This document shows positions 1 through 9,502 of a stretch of 64,000 bases of DNA, in pieces. How positions within the stretch are numbered: the first letter of the stretch is position 1; each line of letters starts with the position of its first letter. The stretch comes from Molossus alvarezi (lineage: Eukaryota > Chordata > Mammalia > Chiroptera > Molossidae), in NCBI GenBank assembly GCA_037176705.1, contig CM073896.1:20782708-20846707 (forward strand), read 5' to 3'. Made by a program: the position numbers and the translations under genes. The notes beneath the pieces are model-generated. The model saw only the letters and a program-made list of their open reading frames with translations, was not told the origin of the DNA and ran no database searches.

Positions 1-8
1 CCTGCTAA

Positions 9-902
9 TTACAGCAGTCCTTTTAACATTTCTTGCAGTGCTGGTTTGGTGCTAATGTATTCCCTTAGCTTTTTTTTGTCTGGGAAGCTCTTTATTTGAT
101 CTTCTATTTTGAATGATAGCCTTGCTGGGTAGAGTAGTCTTGGATTCAGATTCTTGTTTTTCATGACTTTGATTACTTCATGCCATTCTCTTCTGGCCTG
201 TAGTGTTTCTTGTGAGAAGTCAGCTGAGAGCCTTATGGGGTTCCCTTTGTAGGTAACCTGTTGCTTATCTCTTGCTGCTTTTAGGATTCTCTCTTTGTCT
301 TTAATTTGTGGCATTTTAATTACTATGTGTCTTGGTGTGGGCCTGTTTGGGTTCTTCTTACTTGGAACTCTCTGTGCTTCTTGAACTTGAATGCCTTCTT
401 CCTTCACCAAATTAGGGAAGTTTTCTCTCACTATTTTTTTGAATATATTCTCTATCCCTTGCTCCTTTTCTTCTTCTTCGGGGACTCCTATGATGCGAAT
501 ATTATTACGTTTCCAGTTGTCCCATAGTTCTCTTAAGCTGTCTTCCTGTTTTTTAATAGTTTTTTCCTTTTGTTTTTCTGATTGGTTGATTTTTTCTACC
601 CTGTCTTCTAATTCACTGATCCGGTCCTCAGCTTCCCCTACTCTGCTTTTTAAACCTTCCAATGTGTTTTTCATTTCGGATATGTCATTTTTTATCTCTT
701 CTTGTTGGTTTTTAATTTCCAATTGGCTTGTTTTCAGTGTCTCTATGTCCTTACTCATGCTGTTCAGCTTCCTCAAGATCATGGCTCTGAATTCTAGCTC
801 TGTTAACATGCCTAATTGCTCCACATTGATCTCATCTTCGGTGGAGGTGTCTTGCTCTTTCATTTGGCTTCTGTTTCTGTGTTTCACCATTTTGGCTATC
901 AC
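9..902 (-). CDS. L1 ORF1 protein (RNA-binding nucleic-acid chaperone)
   Basis: This 297-residue uninterrupted frame encodes the L1 ORF1 protein, which trimerises, coats L1 RNA in the cytoplasm and forms the ribonucleoprotein needed for retrotransposition in cis. Residues about 1-33 form a short charged N-terminus. Residues about 34-130 are rich in heptad-spaced L/I/E/K and fit the trimerising coiled coil. The RRM follows from about residue 133, starting with 'NNIRIIGVPE' and including 'ENFPNLV'. The C-terminal domain includes 'PTPRHIVIKMP', 'RLSADFSQETLQARREW' and 'YPARLSFK', all hallmark ORF1p stretches. The stop after 'ALQEMLKGLL' makes it shorter than the 338-residue human protein, mainly at the C-terminal tail and N-terminal region. 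The start was chosen at the first methionine after the 5'UTR; a methionine at residue 5 is an alternative. ORF2 should follow beyond the left edge. Confidence 0.93.
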   Translation of the reverse strand: MIAKMVKHRNRSQMKEQDTSTEDEINVEQLGMLTELEFRAMILRKLNSMSKDIETLKTSQLEIKNQQEEIKNDISEMKNTLEGLKSRVGEAEDRISELEDRVEKINQSEKQKEKTIKKQEDSLRELWDNWKRNNIRIIGVPEEEEKEQGIENIFKKIVRENFPNLVKEEGIQVQEAQRVPSKKNPNRPTPRHIVIKMPQIKDKERILKAARDKQQVTYKGNPIRLSADFSQETLQARREWHEVIKVMKNKNLNPRLLYPARLSFKIEDQIKSFPDKKKLREYISTKPALQEMLKGLL

Positions 903-1703
903 TGTGGGCTTTGGAGCCTGTCAAGTTCTCCCTGTGGGTGTTGGTGTTCTGCTATTTGTGGCTCCCTCTCCTGTGTTTAGATGAGTGAGGGAAGACCCAC
1001 GTTGAACACCTCTGTCAAGTCTTACTTTCCTGGTTAAAGTTGCCAGTCCAGGAAAGGTACTGTTATCCTCTAGCTTTTTGCCTGGAGGCTAGCAGTCTAG
1101 GTTAATTGATGAGTTTTGGGTTGTCAGTTGATTGAAAAACTCCCTCTGGTGCTCAGCCAAGGGGCTTTCACGAGGGTGGGGCAGATGCTGGTTGTTAGTG
1201 AGCCTCAATTAGCACTTCAATGGCCCACAGGGTGGGGTTGGATCTCCGAGGGAGGGGCTGCTGCCTCTCCTCAGAGCCCTGGGAAGGAGCAATGTGGCCA
1301 CAGTCCTGTGTGGCTGTACTCAGCCAAAGCTCTGAGCGCCCTCCAAACCCCGAGTGTCCCGACACAGTTCCAGTCCAGTCTGCCCTCCCTCTGCCGGAGC
1401 CCAAGGTGAGTGGCTGTGGCTGTTTCAGCCTCTGTCCCAGCTGCGCTGTGGAGCCGCCTGGGAGTGTGACCCGCGGGCGCCGCTCCCAGCTAAGGCCGCT
1501 GCTGAGCTGCCGACCGTGGGCTCCCAGCCCCGTCTCGCGCCTTCGCAAGCCTACCGGGATCGAGTCGGTGTCCCTCGTTGTATGGTCCTCGCAAGCTGCT
1601 TTTCTGTTGCTTTTTCCCGTCGATTTGTCTGTGTTATAGTTGTAATTCCAGTTTGGTTCTGGGATACGGTCTGTGCAGCTCCGTTCACTCCGCCGCCATT
1701 TTT
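903..1703 (-). promoter_or_regulatory. L1 5'UTR / internal pol II promoter, CpG-rich
   Basis: This is the leader of the young L1. The far 5' end on the minus strand reads 'aaaatggcggcgg', which contains a YY1-type core (AAnATGGCGGC) at 1692-1703. In human L1 a YY1 site at the same place sets the transcription start. The 1380-1620 stretch has the look of a small CpG island. Promoter function is inferred from the family, not shown by the sequence. Confidence 0.7.
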
Positions 1704-2402
1704 TTTTCCCCCCAAACACCGTTTATTAAAGAGGCTGTCTTTATTGTATGCTCTTGCCACTTTTGTGAAATATTGAGCATAAGGTGGAAAACAATATGGT
1801 ATTTCCTCAAAAAATTAAAAATTGAACTGCCATTTGACCCAGTGATTCCACTTCTAGGAATATAGCCTAAGTAACCTGAAACACCGATCAGAAAGAATGC
1901 ATGTGACCCTGTGTTTATAGCAGCTCTATTTACAATTGCTAACTAAGATCTGGAAACAGCCCAAGTGCCCATCAATACATGAGTGAATAAAAGAGCTGTG
2001 GTACATTTACGCAATGGAACACTATGCAGCTGTAAGAAAAAATGATCTCTTGCTCTTTGAGACAACATGGAGGAACCTGTAGAGTATTATTGCTAAGCAA
2101 AATAAGCCAATCAGAGAAAGACAAATACCACATGATCTCACCTATTTGTTGCATATAATGAACGATACAAGCTGATGAACAAAATAGACCCAGAGACATA
2201 GAAGTTGGATACAGACTGGTAAACTTCAAAAGAGGGGTTTGGGGTGAGGAAAGAGATAAACCACAGAACTTATATGCATATACGTGTAAACATGGACATA
2301 GACAGTGCTGCGAGGGGGGGTGCTGGATCAAGAGGAAGGTGTCAATGGGGGAAAAAGGAGAAACATCTGTAACAAAAATAAATTAATAACAATTGCAAAA
2401 AA
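1704..2402 (+). mobile_element. Older bat L1 3' end with inverted 5' piece, interrupted by the young L1
   Basis: 1704-1780 matches L1 ORF2 on the minus strand (equivalent to 57428-57505 of the copy described below). 1781-2402 matches the ORF2 3' end and 3'UTR on the plus strand (equivalent to about 58130 onward), ending in an A-rich tail with 'aaacatctgtaacaaaaata'. The switch of strand at 1780/1781 is the structure left by twin priming. ORF2 here carries stops and small indels and is not coding. Confidence 0.8.
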
Positions 2403-2577
2403 GAATGATTAATTCTTTTAACATCTATATACCTGCAGTTAACACATGATATTTTTATTTGTTTGTTGGTCTATCATTTTCTGGTAAGAGCAGTCAAGCT
2501 CCATGTCTGTGTCCTGGAAGTTCTGTTTATACAACTCCATCTACCTTTAACCAAATATAATAGAAATCTGTGACTGC

Positions 2578-3073
2578 TGTGTATCTATAATGGAGGGAAG
2601 TGGGCCTCATCTCTCCTGATTGCTCGTTGGGGTGAGGTTCTTCGGGTACCACTGGAAGAATTTTTGAAGGCCCCCACAGGAGGATGAGGTACAGTAGAAA
2701 GCTTTATTTCCATGGAATTATGCCCCAGGTTTTCCAACGTCCTATTTCCCTTAGTCCGGTCATAGCAGAAATATAGCTGGGGCTTCAGTAGAGCTAAAAT
2801 CAGAGTCAGTGTCCAGAGTTTCCCTCCATGTTGGAACCAGGTCCAATAAAGCACCAGGCTAGCTTAGCTTATTTTTCCCATTGTGTATGGGGTTTGCATG
2901 GCCATGGGCCATAGGGACAAATACAAAGAAGCGGGAGCAAAAGCACCCCACAAGCCAAAAGTCAAGCAGAACAAGAGAGACAATTCTGCTGTTTAGGGGA
3001 TTAGGTATTCCCACAATTTGGGGGGTTTGCAGTAGCTATCCCCATAATGGCCAGTGATCTCAGTCCCTGACAG
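2578..3073 (-). mobile_element. Putative solo LTR of an endogenous retrovirus, minus strand
   Basis: Read on the minus strand the block starts 'tgtcagggactgagatcac', a TG start typical of LTRs, and holds a polyadenylation signal (aataaagctttc, near 2695-2706). It ends near 2578 after 'cctccattatagatacaca'. Length (about 495 bp) and order fit a gammaretrovirus-like LTR. No internal viral genes flank it and no clear target duplication was seen. The family is not named; an unrelated repeat is possible. Confidence 0.45.
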
Positions 3074-6000
3074 GCAAATACCTTCCCTAGTTACCCCAAA
3101 TTTATTGGGCATGTGTCTATTTTTTCTGTGTTGGATTCCTTCTCCCAGTATTTTGCAGGGAATAAGTTGGTATCCCCGAGGGAGTATGAAATTGCAGCTT
3201 TCTGGTGAAGCTACCCAAATGACATGCCTATAATGTGTAGCCTTCCCTTTGCTTCTTTCCTGTTATTAATAACTAGCTAAAAACAGTGGTATCACATCCA
3301 CACATCTCTCTTCTCTCAATGAAGGTCGTTCATTAGCAGGTGGAGAAAAGCACGCTAACACAGAGAAATATAATGCTGAGAGGTAGAGGAAGAAAACAAT
3401 GATGAGTGCCAAAGACTCTCTCTTCTTCTCTATTGTTAAAGCAATTACATATATGTCATTAAACTATTGTTTGCTGAATTTTAATAACTTTCCATAGACA
3501 GCTAAGTAATTATTAATTTCAAAGTTAGATTGATAGAAACTCAAGTAATTCATGTATATAAATGACAGAGTAAATAATACACATAATAATAATATGTACC
3601 AAATCCCATATCTCCAAAGGTTTGGAAACATAAGATACTTCTGGGAGGAAAAAAAAGTCAGAGGAGTAGCTTATTACATAAGCATTGGGTTCCATTTTTT
3701 CTCATTTCATATTAATATTACACAAGATTATTGATAGAATATCAGGAGAATTAAAGCAGGTGATGTGTGGGTGTGTTTGTAGGAGAGGTCACTGACTTTT
3801 AATTTTGATTTATATTATTAAGGCAACGATAATACAGGATGAGGCCAAAGTAGGTTTACAGTTGTTTGTATGGAAAATAATACAACAATTAATAAATAGT
3901 AATATAAAAATAAAATGTGTTCTGCATACTTACATCTGTAAAGCAACTTTGTCCCCACCCTGTATACATAAATTCTTGTTAGTTTTAACTCCCAAAGTGA
4001 TACAGTTTTGCTTATTTCTTAAGAGGATGACTAAAGACTGGAAATCAGCTACACCACTCACTGGAGGTCAGAGGCTGTAGATGCATTTTAGGGAACATGT
4101 GTTTCCAGGTCACTAGAGAGGGGAATAGAGAGCTTAAGGGTCTTAAATGCATCATTGCTCCAAAAGTAACAAATGCCACTTCTGTTCACTTACCATTGAC
4201 CAGAAGTAATCACACAGCCCTAACCTTGTGGCATGGAGTTAGGATATATAGAACACCTGGATTTTCAGGGATCCCTATTATATACCCCTGAAATCCAAGC
4301 AAATATTTTCAGTTTTAAATAAAAAGACTTTTTTTTTTTTGGTACAATTCAGGGCTCAAATGATATTCTAGTTCCTAGACAAGCATGAATACCATGAAAA
4401 ATAATTTTGCTTTTAAGTATTTCAAAGGTATTATGCAATTATGTAATTAACATAACAAATTTAATTATATAATTAGCACAATATTTAATTAGATAATTAG
4501 CATAATATAATAATTGTGAAATTAGCTGAATATGTCAATGACAGTTACTATCATATAAAAATGTCTTCTGCATGTTTCCTATTTCCTAGACTATAAAATA
4601 TTTTTAAATTTTTCCCTGTGCACATAAAATCATTATTCTCATAAATGCCGTATAAGATTATCACTTCTTTGGAAACATTAAAGGCAAAATTAAAGAAGTT
4701 GATTATGACAAGAACATGAGTATTGCAGTTAATGTATGCAATAATTCTCGATTATTAAATATAGATGTCATGTTAAGATGTAATAGTTTGTATATTTTAT
4801 ATTATCATTTATATTTATAAATTATGTTACTTATTGAAATTTAAATACTTTAAGGTTTTAAATGTAAATGTTAAGTATCTATGAAATCATTTCTTAAAAG
4901 TGAAAAAACTGAGATGATTGATGGTTCCTGACCTTATAGTCTTAAAAATTGGAGGAAGAAATATAAAGCAATTTCACAGAAATCTGATAATATTACATCA
5001 CAGTTAATAAATCAACACAACTACAAGTTCCTTTCATGGAATATCACATTGCAGGCTGTCAATAGGAAGTGGTGTAGTAAATTATTAGTTTGGTTAACTT
5101 GTTATATTAGCTCATATCACCTTATTTATTTGTATGGAAAATAACCATGTTACAAGTGATTTTTAACCAGTAAAAAAAAAAAAAAAAAGTAAATTTGTTA
5201 GCTACTTAATTTAAAATTTTTATTTTTTTTATTCTTTCATTTCTGCAAAATGAACGATGTAAAATGAGCTGCAATCTGGGCAGTCATATACAACGGTTAA
5301 ATAGAAATTAATTCTTGAAAAAGCTAAAGAAAGTAAGAATTATTACAGGTAACTGAAGAATTTTTGGATTTAAAATGAAGACTTCTTGTTTATACGTTTT
5401 ATAGAAGCCTTGCTAGCCTGTCACAATTGTTCTAACAGAAGGACAGAAATGAACTGGTATGATGTCATTTAGTGGCCACATTCAGGTATACGGCAGACAT
5501 GAGCAACACTCTTGTTCTTGGACGGTGGTGCTCACAAAAATATAGTTCTTTTATCTGCATTTTATAAATATTGCACAAAACCTTTACATCCATTTCTGCC
5601 TTTTTCATGTGGAAGGGAATCTTGACTGGGCAGCTTCAAATGCAATCAGCAAATTTTACAATGCCACTGTTATTTACTGGAACTGTCCACAGAAAAAGAA
5701 ATCCATGCCATTTATCTGAGGGGAAAAAGCACAACTAGCATTCAAAAATATTAACTATGCAGACATAAATGATTGTATATATAGGAAACCATGTAGTTGA
5801 TTAAATTTTAATACCTGAAAATTATTTTTGAATGAATTACTAGCTAAAGCGAAGCAATGATATAAATGACTCAAAGCCTAAAGAAATACAGATATATAAA
5901 AAAATGGTTACTGCTATTTCAGACTTTCAGCTACATATACAAACATCAGAATGTAAATTAGTGTGTTGAAATGACTAATACTTATAATAATGTAATTCAA

Positions 6001-6127
6001 TTTGACTTTTAAAAAGCTCTGTTATTCCTTAGAATAAATTCTGAGCATATTCTAGACCAGAAAGACGTTTTTACTAAGCTAAATGTGTATTTTAACTGTG
6101 GTTTTAAAATAAATATTTTTAAATCAT
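3074..6127. other. AT-rich DNA without recognised genes
   Basis: I recognise no gene here. The stretch 4110-4240 resembles an old dispersed mammalian repeat that I cannot name. There is a 16-20 bp poly-A near 5172, a poly-T near 4329, and a weak AT-rich near-tandem duplication at 4455-4505. The rest looks unique. Confidence 0.5.
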
Positions 6128-6156
6128 TTGACAGAATTATTTTGCCTTAAAGTTGT

Positions 6157-6290
6157 CCCTTCTTTCTTTTCTTTCTCTCCTCCTTCCCTGTTTCCTTTTC
6201 TCCCTTTCTTCCCCTTCTTTCCTTTCTTCTTTCCTCCCTCCCTCCCTCCCTCTCTCCCTTCCTTCTTTCTTCCTTTCTTTCATGTAGTTA
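6157..6290. repeat. Polypyrimidine (CTTT/CCTT/CCCT)n tract
   Basis: About 134 bases almost purely C and T on the plus strand; the only purine is a G at 6190. It includes a run of CCCT units near 6233-6256. This is a long homopurine/homopyrimidine simple repeat. Confidence 0.95.
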
Positions 6291-6582
6291 TTAGTTCACT
6301 ATTCCAAAATGTATTAGGCCAATCACTTGTACTAAGAGCTGTTAGCACTTAGGAAAATATAAAAATCTGTAAGAAAATTAACAAGGTAGTAGAATTTATG
6401 AGTTGTCTTATAATTCAATTTGATGGATTATCCAAAGCAAAATCATTCATGAGACACACAAATCAAGCAACATTATTATCCAAAACCCAGAAGCGCTTTT
6501 CTATTCCTGATACATGTTTCAGTAGTTTGCAACCTAAGGCTACTGAGACTAATAATACTATTTGGTTTTACTTGTGCATGTT

Positions 6583-6620
6583 TGTATGTATGTATGTATG
6601 TATGTGTGTGTGTGTGTGTA

Positions 6621-6676
<56 letters not shown>

Positions 6677-6684
6677 CATATATT
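6583..6684. repeat. Compound microsatellite (TGTA)n(TG)n(TA)n
   Basis: Five to six TGTA units pass into a TG tract and then a TA tract with ATAC interruptions. It gives rise to spurious open frames on both strands. Confidence 0.97.
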
Positions 6685-7826
6685 TGTTGTTGTTGATTAT
6701 CTACTTAGTCATAAAATTACAGGTTCATAGGTATGCTTTTGTTCATCTTTTGCAGACTGTCAAATAATAGAACCAAGCAGATACAGTAATTTACATCCCC
6801 AGTAACAGTGTATTAGTAATTCAATTCAACACCTTCCTATTCCTATTGTCTGTTTTTTAGAGAAAATCAGTTACATTAAATTCTACAGAAATATTTTTTG
6901 AGTGTAATTTCATTCAAATAGCAAATACTGATGATATTGTTCTGTAATATGTCAATAGTACACTACTATGTATAAATATATGTGCTATTTGTTTTATAGA
7001 CATACCATAATATTATGGTTTTGCATTCGCCAGTCAATGCAGATTTGGTCTGGTTACAGATTTGGGCAATTATAAATTAAACTGCTATAAGTATTTATAT
7101 ATAGACTAGTGTGGGCACATATTTATATATTTTTGTTCCCTTGGGTAAATATCTAGAAGTTAGATCTCTGATTCATAAAACTAGCACATGATTATCTTTA
7201 CAAGAAACTGCCAAAGTGTTTTCTAAGAAGCTGTATCATTCTTTATTCTCAACCAGTAATAATTGAAAATTTAATTCTTTGAATTCTGCCAAAACAATGC
7301 ATTCCTGGTGATTTTAATATCCTGTATTTTATTGATATATAGTAGTATTTTATTGCTGTTTTATTTGAATGTTTCTAATGGCAAATAACACAAAGGAACA
7401 TCTCATATATTTATGTGCATCTGTATACATTCTTCAGGAAAGTGTCTATTCAGAACTATTGTCCATATTTTTAAAATTTATATTTATTGTTCTATTTTAA
7501 ATATTTAGGCACAAGTCCTTTGTCTGATATGTGAATAGCACTTTTTCCCACTTGCTGGCTTATCTTTTATTCTCTTCACATTGTGTTTCACACAGCAAAG
7601 ATTTTACATTTTGATGTCTAATTTTTCTTCACAAAACTTGTGATCACATATATTTTCTTCCATTTGTTCTTCAAGGCATTTGAGTTAATTTTTTGTAAAG
7701 TGTGAGGTATGTGTCATGGATCATTTTGGCATATGGAAATCCAATTGTTCCAGTAATATCTGTTGAAAAGACAATCATTTTTTCAGCATTGCCTTTGCAA
7801 CTTTATGAAAAATCAATGGCATTATT

Positions 7827-7841
7827 GGGTGGGTGGGTGGG
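7827..7841 (+). other. Perfect G-quadruplex motif
   Basis: Four GGG runs are separated by single T residues (gggtgggtgggtggg). One-base loops predict a very stable parallel quadruplex. It lies inside an ancient L1 fragment. Confidence 0.85.
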
Positions 7842-7985
7842 TTTATTTTGGGCTTCTGTACTTTGTCCCATTCAGCTGTCTCTCCTTTTGTAAATACCAT
7901 ACTTCCTTGATCCTTGATTACTATATTGGGTAGTATGAGCCCTCAGATGTTGGTTTTCTTTTTTATAATTGTCTTGGCTATTCTA

Positions 7986-8185
7986 GTGTCTAGCTCAGTG
8001 GATTGAGCATCGTCCTATGGACTGAGAGGTCCTGGTTGCATTCCCTGTTGGGACACATGCCCAGGTTGTGGGCTCAATCCTGGTAGAGGGCGTGCAGGAG
8101 GCAGCCGATCATTTCTCTCTCATCCATGTTTCCATCTCTCTCTCCCTTCCGCTCTCAAAAAAATCAATAAAAACATATTTTTTAA
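7986..8185 (+). mobile_element. VES-type SINE, type B
   Basis: Contains the A-box region 'tagctcagtggattgag', 'gtcctggttgcattcc' at the B-box position, the 'gtgcaggaggcagccgatca' body and an 'aaatcaataaaaaca' tail. The extreme head is degraded. It interrupts the ancient L1. Confidence 0.9.
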
Positions 8186-8201
8186 AAATTGAAGTCAATC
8201 A

Positions 8202-8335
8202 CTCTGGCCTATGTAGCTCTGAGTGGTTTGATTTTTAAAAATAAAAAATATATATTTTTTATAACAGCAGTTTAAAAAATGAAATCTTTTAATAAGTAAA
8301 AAATTTACCAACCACTGAGCCACACTGGCCAGGCT
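8202..8335. repeat. Two SINE head fragments in inverted orientation
   Basis: 8202-8233 resembles a SINE head in plus orientation. 8307-8335 is the same head in minus orientation ('ccactgagccacactggcc'). About 70 bp of AT-rich DNA lies between them, so the block could form a stem-loop. Confidence 0.5.
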
Positions 8336-8386
8336 CAATTTATAAATTAAAGAGCAGAGAATTGACATCTTAAAACTCTGCCTTCT

Positions 8387-8622
8387 GCCCTGGCTGGTTT
8401 GGCTCAGCAGTTAGAACGTTGAACTGCAGACCAGAGAGACCCGGGTTCCGTTCCAGCTAAGGGTATGTACCTCAGTTGCAGTTTGTGCCTGGCCCTGGTT
8501 GGGGTCATGTGGGTGGCAACCAGCCGATGTGTCTCTCTCACATCAACGTTTCTCTCTCTCTCTCTTCCTCCCGCTCTATCTGAAGATACATGAAAAAATG
8601 TCCTTGGCTGAGGATTAAAAAT
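8387..8622 (+). mobile_element. VES-type SINE, type A
   Basis: Starts 'gccctggctggtttggctca'; B box 'cccgggttccgttcc'; CT-rich body. It ends in the type A tail 'tccttggctgaggatt', whose TCCT/AGGA ends can pair. Confidence 0.93.
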
Positions 8623-9099
8623 TTATGTACATTCTGTCCTCCAATCCATGAAAACCCGTTTTATTTCTTTACTATATCTTCTTTAATTAATTTTATTAGT
8701 GCTTTGAAGTTTTCAACATACAGATTCTATACATATTTTTTTACTTATTAATATATTTCATTTTTGTAAATGCTGTTATAAAAAATAATTATTTTTTTTT
8801 ATTTTTAAAAATCCATGTGTCATAGCTTTTTGTTAAAGATGTGGTGGTACTTTTAAAATATGGCTAGCAGTTTGCTTTGGCATCCCTTTAATCTTTTTCT
8901 GAGTAGTTTAAAGATTTTCATGGAATGAGTCTAGAATATCCTGTATTTTCAGGGTATTTTTGCTCATCACTTAAGATGTGACTTTTCTATGATTTTTACT
9001 TAATTCCCAGGTGTACTCAAATTCTGTTATTCTGGCTACTCAGAACTTGGACTGCCCCCAGCTCTGGGTAAATTGTTAGGTTTTTCTTTATTATTATTT

Positions 9100-9308
9100 T
9101 TTAAAATTTTTTTTTCCTTTATTGATTTTTAGAGAGAGAGGAAGTGATAGAAACATCGATGGGAGAGAACATTGGCTGCATCCCACATGCCCCCCACTGG
9201 GGGTCAGGCCCACAATCTGGGCATATGTATTCCTTGCTGGGAATGGAACTGGTGACCTCTTGATGCATGGGTTGATGCTCAACCACTGAGCCACACTGGC
9301 CAGACAGG
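9100..9308 (-). mobile_element. VES-type SINE, type B
   Basis: Antisense copy from the T-rich tail (reverse of 'aaatcaataaagg') to the head ending 'ccactgagccacactggcc'. Flanked by imperfect copies of 'aggttttactt', a likely target duplication. Confidence 0.92.
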
Positions 9309-9502
9309 TTTTACTTTAAATATCCCAGTAATGTTTCATTTTCCTCTAGGCATTTTTTTGCCCAGTTTTGTGATATATAATATCTATCTATATATCTCAA
9401 TCTCTCTGTCTATATCACCAATCTATATCTATATCCATCTATACAACAGTTATTTAATAGTTCTTGGGATAGAAATGTACTCATTTTTTTAATGAATATA
9501 CC

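Larger units (their letters stand above)
1..1703 (-). mobile_element. Young bat L1 (LINE-1), 5' part, runs off the left edge
   Basis: Reading on the minus strand, the element starts near 1703 with an A-rich stretch and 'atggcggcggagtgaac', continues through a GC- and CpG-rich 5'UTR (903-1703) and then an intact ORF1 (9-902). ORF2 and the 3' end lie left of the window. Many CpG dinucleotides are still present between about 1440 and 1620, whereas a homologous 5'UTR at 63560-64000 has lost most of them, so this copy is comparatively recent. It is embedded in an older L1 fragment (1704-1780 minus, 1781-2402 plus). Whether it is full length and active cannot be judged without ORF2. Confidence 0.9.
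7015..8770 (-). mobile_element. Ancient L1M fragment, antisense ORF2, broken by SINEs
   Basis: Read on the minus strand, 7015-7985 follows the order of old mammalian L1 ORF2 3' sequence; examples are the stretches around 7145-7240 and 7500-7620. The match resumes at about 8623-8770, so the SINEs between interrupt one element. Heavily mutated and non-coding. The subfamily was not assigned; a RepeatMasker search would settle it. Confidence 0.65.

Noticed and set aside
6583..6684. CRISPR-like or structured repeat array
   Set aside because: Simple dinucleotide/tetranucleotide repeat without spacers; eukaryotic context.
8387..8622. tRNA gene (A and B boxes present)
   Set aside because: The tRNA-like head belongs to a repeated SINE with degraded cloverleaf, CT-rich body and A tail; the same applies to the other SINE copies.
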